A stretch of DNA of 41,548 nucleotides from Thermoplasmata archaeon. Its GTDB lineage: Archaea; Thermoplasmatota; E2; UBA202; JdFR-43. The notes beneath the pieces were generated by a model. It was not told the origin of the DNA, did no database searches, and saw nothing but the letters and a program-made list of their open reading frames with translations. The translations under genes were made by a program, and so were the position numbers. The stretch covers positions 1 to 41,548 of the forward strand of contig JAGGZK010000062.1 in NCBI GenBank assembly GCA_021162065.1. The letters are read 5' to 3'. Positions 16,341-23,972 of the stretch are shown here, in pieces; the stretch's first letter is position 1; each line of letters starts with the position of its first letter.

Positions 16341-17695
16341 ATCTTCACATATATATCATAAACATCTGTGGAGAATTCCGGAATTAGACCATTGAAGAGA
16401 ATCTGACCCCTTCCCTCAATTCTTTTATAGTGCTGCCAGTGTGAACTGTTATCGAGATATTCCTTTAAGCCCTTAATCTCTGAGAGATGATAATAGAGAA
16501 CTATCACCCTGGTTTCGTTCTTTTCAAGCCAGTATATTATATCGCCCAGCGTTGTTTCCGGATAATGATATTTTGCAAGGTTGGTGAGATTGGGAGGGGC
16601 TGCGCGATTCGCCAGAACGTTAACAATTGGGTTACCGGAGATGACATACTCATTTTTATCCGTTATATTCTCCACTTCCCCTGCCACATCATATGAAATA
16701 TCATGGGGTGCTGTAAACACAAAAAACATCGCCAGAAAGATGTTGAATATGACAAAAATGGAGAGCAGCGTCTTCCTTTTCTCATATTTTTCTCTGATGG
16801 CAAGGGAGGAAAGAATGGCTAAGGGCGGAGAGATGTAGACAAAATGATGCTGGGAAGTGCGACCCTGAATCATCAATGGCACCAGGATGAGGAGAATCCA
16901 TGCAACAAGGAATAAAATTCTTTCGTTCTTCATATCCCATTTTTTTAGAGATGCAAGATAGATGAATGAGGAGGCAATGAAAAGAAGAATGCTTGCCTTG
17001 CTGTAGAAATCGAAACCTCTATGCCCCTGCCTTAAAATGATTCCTTCCACCAGCTGGGGAATTGTGAAGAGGGTAAGGAGTAAGAGAAGAGGTATTAGAA
17101 GAAAAACGGATACCACCACAATATCCCTCCATTTTCTTTTTATGATGAAAAAGTAGATAAAGACAAATGCCACCATGAATACAGGTATAATTTTCGAGAG
17201 GATGGAAAGAGACATTAAAAGAGACGATGGAATAAGATGAAAAAGGGAAGAGGTATCAAGATACCTCATGAAGAAATAGAAGGAGATTGTAAGGAGGGAG
17301 GCTGAGAAGAGGTCCAGGGAGGCAAGACGAGATTCGCGGAAAAGGGTGAAATCGAGAGAGATTATGAGAAGGGAGAGAATGGCAATATCCATGCCAAATC
17401 TCCTTGCCATCAGAAACAGAAACAGGGCGGATATCAGAAAAAGAGCGATGGAAAGATATCTGCAGGCCATCACATCCCCATGAAAAAGGGAGAAAACCAG
17501 TATGGCTAAGGGTGCCTGGTCGCCGTTCAAATCGTCATAGTAGTTATAACCCTCGGCCACCATCTTTGACTGAAGCAAATGTATGCCCTCGTCTATGCCA
17601 TTGGTGGAGAAGGGATTTTCGACATTATACAGCCTGAGGGAGGTTATTAAAAGAATAATAGCAGCCGCAACCAATATCCTATTTTTTGAGAGCAT
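16337..17695 (-). CDS. GT-C type membrane glycosyltransferase (PMT/ArnT-like)
   Basis: A 452-residue polytopic membrane protein with roughly 10-12 hydrophobic helices. The first loop after helix 1 carries acidic residues (NGIDEGIHLL, then YDDLNGDQAP), and FRESRLASLDL follows, as in PMT_2/GT39-GT83 transferases that take the sugar from a polyprenyl phosphate. The frame extends to a TTG at 17710, but a perfect GGAGGTG sits 6 bp before the ATG at 17695, so I chose that start. It overlaps the end of the upstream flippase-like gene by 17 bp. Likely role: adding a sugar to the external surface glycan. Confidence 0.82.
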   Translation of the reverse strand: MLSKNRILVAAAIILLITSLRLYNVENPFSTNGIDEGIHLLQSKMVAEGYNYYDDLNGDQAPLAILVFSLFHGDVMACRYLSIALFLISALFLFLMARRFGMDIAILSLLIISLDFTLFRESRLASLDLFSASLLTISFYFFMRYLDTSSLFHLIPSSLLMSLSILSKIIPVFMVAFVFIYFFIIKRKWRDIVVVSVFLLIPLLLLLTLFTIPQLVEGIILRQGHRGFDFYSKASILLFIASSFIYLASLKKWDMKNERILFLVAWILLILVPLMIQGRTSQHHFVYISPPLAILSSLAIREKYEKRKTLLSIFVIFNIFLAMFFVFTAPHDISYDVAGEVENITDKNEYVISGNPIVNVLANRAAPPNLTNLAKYHYPETTLGDIIYWLEKNETRVIVLYYHLSEIKGLKEYLDNSSHWQHYKRIEGRGQILFNGLIPEFSTDVYDIYVKI

Positions 17696-18593
17696 ATACC
17701 ACACCTCCAATCATGCTCGTAAGCACCTTAACAATCTGGTCCAGAAAACCCAGGGAGAAGGATGCCGCAGAGGTGGCGCCCGCCGCCGGGAAAAGCATGG
17801 AGTAGCTTCCCTCCCTCACCCCAAATCCCTGGATGGAGACAGGGAGAGCAACCAGTATCTGGGAAACAGGGATGAATATGAGGAAGTAAAAAAAGTCCAC
17901 ATCCATGTTGATGGAAAGGGCGAGAATATAGTTGTTTATTACAAGCATAAGATGATAGATGAGGGAAAGGGCCACCACATGAAGCCATATCCTTCCGCCC
18001 CTGTAATTTTTAAATGCCGATATTACGCCAACAAAGAAGTCACGGGGCTTTCGCCATCGGGAGAAGATAAGGGAAAAGGTCTTCTCCAGAATGGTTGTTC
18101 TGAGAGCAAGGAAAAGAAGGAGGAGGAAGGAGAGGATGATGAGGAGTGCCATCAGCATTATATCTGGGGGAAGAAGAGAATGGTAAAATAATATGGCGAT
18201 GGAGGCGATAATGACGACTGCAACAAGGCCTGCTACCCTGTCCATTATCACCGATGAAAAGGAATTGATGGTATTGGTGGTTTTTCCCAATTTATATGCC
18301 TTTATCACATCCCCGCCAAAGGAGGATGGCATCACCGTGTTAAAAAAGGAACCCATATAATATAGAGAGAGGGCCTCTCTATATCCCAAATTTATCTCCT
18401 TTTCCTTGAGAATAATCTGCCATCTTCGGGCACTGATAAAAACCCCTGCATTCTCCATGAGTAAAGCAAGCAGGAAGAGAGGAAGGGCGGCATTTTTTAT
18501 TTCCTCCAGTATTCTCTCCACACCGATGAAATAGAGGAAGGTGAGAAGAAGCGATATGCTTACTGCCACCCTTATAACTGCAGCCCCTTTCAC
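17679..18593 (-). CDS. Flippase-like membrane protein (UPF0104 / LPG-synthase TM family)
   Basis: A 304-residue protein with about 8 hydrophobic helices. Family features include SARRWQIIL after the second helix, YYMGSFFNTVMPSSFGGDVIKAYKL, the central VIMDRVAGL, and PVSIQGFGVREGSY near the C-terminus. Archaeal members are commonly found next to glycosyltransferases and are thought to move or modify lipid-linked intermediates. It starts with GTG. AT-rich sequence about 25 bp upstream (about 18612-18624) would serve as TATA. The downstream GT-C gene is translationally coupled. Confidence 0.85.
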   Translation of the reverse strand: MKGAAVIRVAVSISLLLTFLYFIGVERILEEIKNAALPLFLLALLMENAGVFISARRWQIILKEKEINLGYREALSLYYMGSFFNTVMPSSFGGDVIKAYKLGKTTNTINSFSSVIMDRVAGLVAVVIIASIAILFYHSLLPPDIMLMALLIILSFLLLLFLALRTTILEKTFSLIFSRWRKPRDFFVGVISAFKNYRGGRIWLHVVALSLIYHLMLVINNYILALSINMDVDFFYFLIFIPVSQILVALPVSIQGFGVREGSYSMLFPAAGATSAASFSLGFLDQIVKVLTSMIGGVVYALKK

Positions 18594-18660
18594 ATTTCGT
18601 TATCACTTCATCAAATAATAATTTTGGGAAATAATTTAATCCCTCTCGCGTTTCTTCAGC

Positions 18661-19788
18661 ATGAAAAAACTGGTGATGCTTGCCGTAATCACCCTTTCAT
18701 TGCTCATATCTCTGGATGTTTTTTTTATAGATAAGAAAGTAAATACAGACCCATCAACGGACCATACGGATAACAGGCTATATATAGAACGGGCAAAAAC
18801 CATCCTGAATGGTGGACTGCTTTATAGAGATGTTGTCACCAAGACGCCGCCCCTCATTAACTATCTGCTGGTGCCACCCGTGCTTTTTGGCGCCTCCCCC
18901 CTCGCATTCGAAATATATTTCTCATTTTTTATAGTTCTCACTGTCGCAGCCACATATTACTTCCTTTCATCCATGGACAAAAAACTTGCCCGCCTGGCGG
19001 CCATGGCATTCCTTTTTCTCCCCACCACTCTTGCCACGCCCACCCTATGCAGACAGGATGAGAGCATAGTTGTGTTTTTTTTCATCCTTCCCCTTCTAAT
19101 GCTCTACAGAGGGAAGGGAAAAATATGGTATTCCTTTCTTTCCACCATAGGTGTATGGATAAAAATGCATTCCGTGTTTCTACTGCCTCCGTTTTTAATT
19201 AAGGAGAGAAAAGATATTGTAAGGCATATTGGTGTGATAACGTTTCTCTCATTAATTATTGCTCTTCCCTTTCTTATACTGGCATTCGACGGATTCACCT
19301 GGTTTCTCAAATTTTATCTTCTCGGAAAAGGAGAGGAACTTCAGGGCATAAGTTTGTGGCGCCTTCTCGATGCCATAAATTTAACCATTCCCTCCCTTGT
19401 TCTGATATCTTTAATGGGTGTCGCCATTCTTGCAATCTACATAAAATTCCATCACATGCCATTGTGGAAACTGGTTCTTCTCACCCTCATAATCTATTTC
19501 CTCCTTTATCCCAAAATCCATTATGAGTACTTTCTCATGTTTTTTGCCCTTTCCATACCATATATGATTGAGAAAAAAAGGCACATCATGCTTCTTTATT
19601 CCATGTCCATCCTCTCCAGCGCGGTATTGCTCATAGAGCAGAGGTACCTCGACTGGGGAGTAATGACGGAAGGAAAATGGTTTTTTGTCCCCCTCGCCAT
19701 ATTGGCCATGATCGCGGTGGATATGGTGCTTATATATCTTTTCCATCATATCCTTAAGGAGAAGTTCTGGCTTGATGAGGAAATATGA
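18661..19788 (+). CDS. GT-C-like polytopic membrane protein, probable glycosyltransferase
   Basis: A 375-residue membrane protein with about 9-10 hydrophobic helices. The first external loop contains the acidic TDHTDNRLYIERAKTIL stretch and then YRDVVTKTPPLINYL, resembling the first loop of GT-C glycosyltransferases of the GT39/GT87 kind. CRQDESIVVFFF in a later loop is also like that group. It is divergent from the flippase/GT-C pair and part of the same surface-glycan region. The TATA-like AATTTAAT (about 18632-18640) lies about 25 bp before the ATG. The exact family is uncertain. Confidence 0.66.
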   Translation: MKKLVMLAVITLSLLISLDVFFIDKKVNTDPSTDHTDNRLYIERAKTILNGGLLYRDVVTKTPPLINYLLVPPVLFGASPLAFEIYFSFFIVLTVAATYYFLSSMDKKLARLAAMAFLFLPTTLATPTLCRQDESIVVFFFILPLLMLYRGKGKIWYSFLSTIGVWIKMHSVFLLPPFLIKERKDIVRHIGVITFLSLIIALPFLILAFDGFTWFLKFYLLGKGEELQGISLWRLLDAINLTIPSLVLISLMGVAILAIYIKFHHMPLWKLVLLTLIIYFLLYPKIHYEYFLMFFALSIPYMIEKKRHIMLLYSMSILSSAVLLIEQRYLDWGVMTEGKWFFVPLAILAMIAVDMVLIYLFHHILKEKFWLDEEI

Positions 19789-19832
19789 ACATATGGTGAG
19801 AAATTTTTTATTCAACAATTCCTTTAGGTTTG

Positions 19833-21083
19833 ATGAGAGGATTCCAAATCATGCTTTCAATCACCATAATAATCGCCTCATTTTCCTTTCCTTATGGCTC
19901 AAAAGCAGCCGATTTTGATGGATTTCATGACGCCATAAGAGAGTGGTGGAATGTTGATGCATTTATAAGAGGAGAGGGAAACTACAGCATAACCGCATCC
20001 TTTGAATATGAAAAGGAGACACCTGCCGCCAACCTTTTTCTTACCTTTTTTAACTGGGACACCAATGAGACCCATGACCTTGGCTCTTATGGAGACAATA
20101 TTTCCGCCATCCACTGCGAGGGTAAAAATTGCATAAGAGTTTTCTATGGCAATTCATGGCTTGAAGGAGCATATCCCCACTACACGTTCCATTTTGATAG
20201 AAAAAATTTTACCATACACCTCAACCTCACCGCCATCTCACCCCCTCAATTTGTGGCGGAGGATGAAGGAGGGGTACTCCCCATGGGATTGGGATATTAC
20301 AAATACCTCTTCATTCCAAAATGCAGCATTGAAGGATGGATTGTGCATGGAGGGAAGAGAGAAACCATTAATGGCACGGGATACTACGAGCATGTATGGG
20401 GGAACTGGAGCTATCACCACCCCATGAGGGGTGCAACCATAAAACCATACATAAATCTTACAAAATGGTGGATGAGGAACAGCAATGTCTCCTTAAATGG
20501 CCTTATCATCTCCTCCAACAATCCCTTTGGCTATGACTGGGCATGGATCTCCTTTGATAATGGATGGACCCTATTTTATGGCGCCATTCCCTTCTGGGTG
20601 GACGGCATCCCCTTTTCCATATTCTACCTCTATGATGGAGAGAAGATAAGGGAATTCGGGAGGATTAGTTATGAATATCTGGATGGAGTCTTTTATCATG
20701 GCACCTACATTCCAACTAAGATAAAGGTACATGGCAAGGGAGATATGGACATATTCTTCGAGATGAAGATGGGCCATCAACCCCATATATACCAAGACAG
20801 TCTCTCATCATTTTTTTGGAGAGAACTTATTTTATATGAATCTCCGGGTGTCGTATCCGGTTTTTATATTGGAAAAGATGGTGGCAAAAAAAACCTGACA
20901 GGAAGATGTGAAATGGAGATGGAGAGGCAGGTGAGTATTTTTGGTTACAATCTTGCCGGAGTGGTGAAAATAGAGAGAGGGTTCGAGTTTATTTTTCTTT
21001 CAACCCTGCTCAACCTTTCCCTAAAAATTCGCCTAACCTTTTTCCCCCTCTCGATAGATTTTTCTTTTTCTCATATAGGATAG
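19833..21083 (+). CDS. Secreted lipocalin-like protein of the CrtC/AttH type
   Basis: A 416-residue exported protein with a signal peptide at about residues 1-26 (hydrophobic IMLSITIIIASFSF, then SKAA). The hallmark of the CrtC/AttH/Svf1 lipocalin-like superfamily is present: GTGYYEHVWGNW, followed by GYDWAWISFDNGWTLFYGA. In bacteria CrtC hydrates carotenoids; here the role is unknown and no carotenoid gene is nearby. Many N-x-S/T sequons suggest glycosylation. The frame opens with a TTG at 19830, but the ATG at 19833 lies about 25 bp after a TATA-like TTTTTTATTC. The last 51 bases overlap the convergent DedA-like gene. Confidence 0.75.
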   Translation: MRGFQIMLSITIIIASFSFPYGSKAADFDGFHDAIREWWNVDAFIRGEGNYSITASFEYEKETPAANLFLTFFNWDTNETHDLGSYGDNISAIHCEGKNCIRVFYGNSWLEGAYPHYTFHFDRKNFTIHLNLTAISPPQFVAEDEGGVLPMGLGYYKYLFIPKCSIEGWIVHGGKRETINGTGYYEHVWGNWSYHHPMRGATIKPYINLTKWWMRNSNVSLNGLIISSNNPFGYDWAWISFDNGWTLFYGAIPFWVDGIPFSIFYLYDGEKIREFGRISYEYLDGVFYHGTYIPTKIKVHGKGDMDIFFEMKMGHQPHIYQDSLSSFFWRELILYESPGVVSGFYIGKDGGKKNLTGRCEMEMERQVSIFGYNLAGVVKIERGFEFIFLSTLLNLSLKIRLTFFPLSIDFSFSHIG

Positions 21084-21617
21084 AATAAATCCCGTGGCTA
21101 TGGTTATTAGTATGAGGAGGAAGGTGGCCCTCTGCGCCACCCCCTTTTCAAACATGGAATAGAAAAAGGCGGATAAAGCAATGAGGATGGAAAACTTTAC
21201 CACCCCCCCAATCACCACATAGATGATGGATTTCCTATAATCCCAGTTATTCACGGCAATAAATGCACCGGTGTAGGGAAGTACAGGTGCTATTCTGTTG
21301 ATGAGAAGCATTCTCTCATCCTGGAGTATCATCATGGAAGAGTATTTACTCATTATTTTCTGGATAAATTCTGGCATTCCGAACTTTTTCACGGCAAAAT
21401 AGAGCATGGTGTTGCCAAAAAAAATGGAAAAGGCGGCAAGCATTACCAGCGCCACCCCCCAGGCTATGGAGGGATGGGTGGAATATATAACTAGAAGAAA
21501 AAGTTCGGGGAGAGCCGGAAAAAGCATGGCATCTATAACGAATATGATGAATAATGCGGCCATCATTCCTGCATCACCAAAGCCATTGAAGAAGGCTATT
21601 ATTTCATCCCCGAGCAT
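21033..21617 (-). CDS. DedA/VTT-like small membrane protein
   Basis: A membrane protein of about 194 residues with 4-5 hydrophobic segments. INRIAPVLPYTGAFIAVNNWDYRKSIIYVVIGGVVKF resembles the RxxPxxR/GxxxMxxxxF region of DedA/SNARE-associated (VTT) proteins, a superfamily that includes lipid scramblases. The similarity is weaker than for classical DedA. The frame also contains an ATG at 21692 that would add 25 residues. I chose 21617 because an A/T-rich TATA-like element (about 21640-21648) lies about 25 bp upstream and the protein then begins shortly before its first helix. Confidence 0.6.
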   Translation of the reverse strand: MLGDEIIAFFNGFGDAGMMAALFIIFVIDAMLFPALPELFLLVIYSTHPSIAWGVALVMLAAFSIFFGNTMLYFAVKKFGMPEFIQKIMSKYSSMMILQDERMLLINRIAPVLPYTGAFIAVNNWDYRKSIIYVVIGGVVKFSILIALSAFFYSMFEKGVAQRATFLLILITIATGFILSYMRKRKIYREGEKG

Positions 21618-21849
21618 TGTCTCAACATCACACCCTTCTTTTTTTATTTTTCGAAATATGTGAAAGGAAGGAAGAACAGAGATATTTTGCATTTCTACCT
21701 TAAAAAGGTGTGATGATTGAGTGTTTTATACCTTAATGCCTTGCTCTGTTTTCTGGCAATAAATTTCATCTTCCTGGGCATCAACATCCCATAATTGGAT
21801 GTGAAATCCAAAACATATAAACTTTTATATCCCTTCGCAATTTTTCTCC

Positions 21850-22104
21850 ATGGAAAAATACTGGCAGAGATGGTTGTTTTATCTTGATGTGCTTGTCCTT
21901 GTAATTTTCGCCGTCGCCACAGTTTACATGGCAAAGGATGCCTTCTGGGCGGGATATTACAGGGCCTTCGGCTCCTCCCACATAAATGAGTATGGAAATG
22001 CCCTCTGGCATCTTGCAAGAGATGTGGCCTTTCAGGTGGCAGCCATTGGATGGATAATCTATCGTCTCTTCCGTTGCCAGTTCCTTCTGCTCAGAAAGCC
22101 ATAA
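21850..22104 (+). CDS. Small two-helix membrane protein of unknown function
   Basis: An 84-residue protein with two hydrophobic segments (YLDVLVLVIFAVATVYMA and VAFQVAAIGWIIYRLF). The loop between them is rich in aromatic residues and histidine (AFWAGYYRAFGSSHINEYG). A TATA box (TTTATAT, about 21824-21830) lies about 22-25 bp before the ATG, so a leaderless transcript is likely and supports a real gene. It lies directly upstream of the SRP RNA promoter. I recognise no family. Confidence 0.62.
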   Translation: MEKYWQRWLFYLDVLVLVIFAVATVYMAKDAFWAGYYRAFGSSHINEYGNALWHLARDVAFQVAAIGWIIYRLFRCQFLLLRKP

Positions 22105-22113
22105 ATTTATTAA
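22103..22113 (+). promoter_or_regulatory. TATA box of the SRP RNA gene
   Basis: The sequence AAATTTATTAA is centred about 25 bp before 22133, the base that starts the terminal helix of the SRP RNA. No comparable A/T-rich element occurs between here and the DP1 start codon at 22464, so this promoter may also serve the DP1 gene. Confidence 0.55.
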
Positions 22114-22132
22114 CGCTGCCCACTTTTGGAAT

Positions 22133-22462
22133 TTGGCCAATGGTGCGGACTAGGCCGGGGGGTTAGGCGTCCCCTGCAACCGGAAATCGTCTCAGCCGGG
22201 GCTGAAGCCACCGGGGCGGCGCCCTCAGCGGGTGGCGATCCGATGCCGGACGATGAAGTTTCGTCCTCTGGGACCTGGGGTGAAGGGATGGCTGGCCGGA
22301 GGGTCAGCACACCCTTCTTTATCCCGGTCAAGGAGTTAGGCCCGGAAGGGAGCGGCTCAACCGGGAACTACAGGTGCTCAGAGGGGCGCGGAGCTGAGAA
22401 GGGTGTCGGGCAAATCGTCATCTGCTGGCGGCGTCCACCCGGGGCGTGTCCGTGCCGGCCAA
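22133..22462 (+). ncRNA. Signal recognition particle RNA (7S RNA)
   Basis: RNA scaffold of the archaeal SRP, which binds SRP19 and SRP54 and targets exported proteins. The 5' domain begins GGCCGGGGGGTTAGGCGTCC, a typical archaeal SRP RNA start. The S domain contains helix 8 with AGTTAGGCCCGGAAGGGAGC (22334-22353) and its GGAA tetraloop at 22344-22347. The two ends pair: 22142-22150 with 22448-22456, extended by 22133-22138 with 22457-22462 (TTGGCC with GGCCAA), which fixes both ends of the gene. The G+C content is far above the surrounding genes. A TATA box is present at 22103-22113. The DP1 start codon follows after one base. Confidence 0.93.
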
Positions 22463-22463
22463 A

Positions 22464-23915
22464 ATGGATACGAGAGCCAGGGTGGTGGACTTCTTTCAGA
22501 AAAGAGGATTGTTGATTCAGCCGGAAGCAGTGGACTTCATTGCATCTCTGGGAGGGGTGGAAATCTGCAAGGAGGTTTTGAGGGAGCTGGGAGAGAGGCC
22601 TTTCATAATAACCGTAGAGATGGTGAGGAAAATTTTTGAGAAAAGAACGCCGCCTCCGCCGCCTGCCCCGAGAGTGATAAAATTTGAGGAGGGGAGCAAA
22701 AAGGAAGAGGGAAAGGGTGGTTTGAGAGTCATAAGAGATGTTACCGGCAATAGTACATGCGAGGGAAAGATAGATGACTTTGTGAATCTCTTCAGAGATA
22801 GATTTGACAGAGTGAGTGCCCTTCTCAGAAAAAGGCAGGAAATGAGATATGCGATGCCCATAAAGAGGGCAAAAAGAATGGATGGAGATGTTTCCACCAT
22901 AGGGATGGTAAGGGATGTCTCTCCATCAAAAAATGGCCTTTTCATTGATATAGAGGACTACGATGATTCCATAAAGGTCTACGTGCCCAAAAACGTTGAT
23001 CCAATGGTATTAAACGACGAGGTGATAGGAGTGGTGGGACGGCGGAGAGGAGACGTGCTCTTTGCCACAAGCATTGTGAGACCTGAGATTTCACTGGAGA
23101 GAAAGAGAAACTTTGCATCTGAGGAATTCTATGTCGTTTTCCTGTCTGATTTGCATGTTGGAAGCAAAAACTTTCTTGAGGAGGAATGGAATGGATTCAT
23201 AAAATGGATAGGAGGGAAAAACGGGAATGAAAGGCAGAAAGAGGTGGCAAAAAAAGTTAGATATATCGTCATATCTGGCGACGATATAGATGGAGTGGGA
23301 ATATATCCGGGACAGGAGGATGACCTCTCCATAGAGGATGTTTATCAGCAGTATGAGGTTCTTGCAGAAAAGTTGAAGGACATTCCTGAAGAAATAGGAA
23401 TAATCATGCAGCCGGGCAACCATGATGCAGTAAGGCCAGCTCTCCCCCAACCATCTTTTGAAAGAGAAATAAAGGATATTTTTTCATCTCTCAACATTTC
23501 CTTTGTGGGAAACCCCTGCTATATGGAACTGGATGGAGTGGTTGTTCTCTCCTACCACGGCCAGTCCATACAGGACTTCGCCACATACCTCCCCGGAATG
23601 AACCAAAATCAGCCAGCCGAGATAATGAAGGAGATGCTGAGGCGCCGACATATGGCGCCCATATACGGCGGCGTCTCCTCCCTTGCACCTGAAAAGCAGG
23701 ATTATATGGTTATAGATGTTATCCCTGATGTATTTGTCACCGGTCATGTGCATGTTACCGCTGTGGAGACATATAGAAATGTTCTTCTCATAAATGCCTC
23801 CGCATGGCAATCCCAGACGGAATATCAGAAAATGATGAATTTTATGCCTGACCCTGCGAAGGCAGTAATAGTCAACTTTGGGAATCTTATTCCCTCAGCC
23901 ATTCACTTCGCATAA
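22464..23915 (+). CDS. polB: DNA polymerase D small subunit (DP1), 3'-5' exonuclease
   Basis: The proofreading subunit of the euryarchaeal replicative polymerase PolD, 483 residues from this start. An N-terminal helical domain (about 1-65) and a proline/glycine-rich linker precede an OB fold (STIGMVRDVSPSKNG...IKVYVPK). The calcineurin-like nuclease domain has SDLHVGS, SGDDIDGVG, QPGNHDAVR, SYHGQSI and TGHVHVTA, all metal-binding blocks. The frame could begin with a GTG at 22446, but that lies inside the SRP RNA terminal helix. The ATG at 22464 is one base past the end of that RNA, and no TATA box precedes it. The stop codon lies inside one copy of a 54-bp repeat. Confidence 0.95.
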   Translation: MDTRARVVDFFQKRGLLIQPEAVDFIASLGGVEICKEVLRELGERPFIITVEMVRKIFEKRTPPPPPAPRVIKFEEGSKKEEGKGGLRVIRDVTGNSTCEGKIDDFVNLFRDRFDRVSALLRKRQEMRYAMPIKRAKRMDGDVSTIGMVRDVSPSKNGLFIDIEDYDDSIKVYVPKNVDPMVLNDEVIGVVGRRRGDVLFATSIVRPEISLERKRNFASEEFYVVFLSDLHVGSKNFLEEEWNGFIKWIGGKNGNERQKEVAKKVRYIVISGDDIDGVGIYPGQEDDLSIEDVYQQYEVLAEKLKDIPEEIGIIMQPGNHDAVRPALPQPSFEREIKDIFSSLNISFVGNPCYMELDGVVVLSYHGQSIQDFATYLPGMNQNQPAEIMKEMLRRRHMAPIYGGVSSLAPEKQDYMVIDVIPDVFVTGHVHVTAVETYRNVLLINASAWQSQTEYQKMMNFMPDPAKAVIVNFGNLIPSAIHFA

Positions 23916-23964
23916 CCCACCCCCCTTCATTTCCACTGGAAAGTTTATATGGGTGGCGGACTTT
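23911..23964 (+). repeat. Left copy of a 54-bp inverted promoter repeat
   Basis: This stretch matches the reverse complement of 28488-28541 at 53 of 54 positions; the first 47 are identical and the single difference is at 23958 (G versus A). It holds a TATA box (TTTATAT, 23944-23950). Just upstream is a 13-bp dyad TTTCCACTGGAAA (23930-23942), nested almost concentrically in CCACCC (23917-23922) and GGGTGG (23951-23956). It also includes the DP1 stop codon. It promotes the radical SAM gene, whose ATG lies about 29 bp after the start of the TATA box. Confidence 0.9.
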
Positions 23965-23972
23965 AACTTTCA

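Noticed and set aside
22446-22463. Upstream GTG start for the DP1 gene
   Set aside because: It lies inside the closing helix of the SRP RNA. The ATG at 22464 gives a normal DP1 N-terminus.
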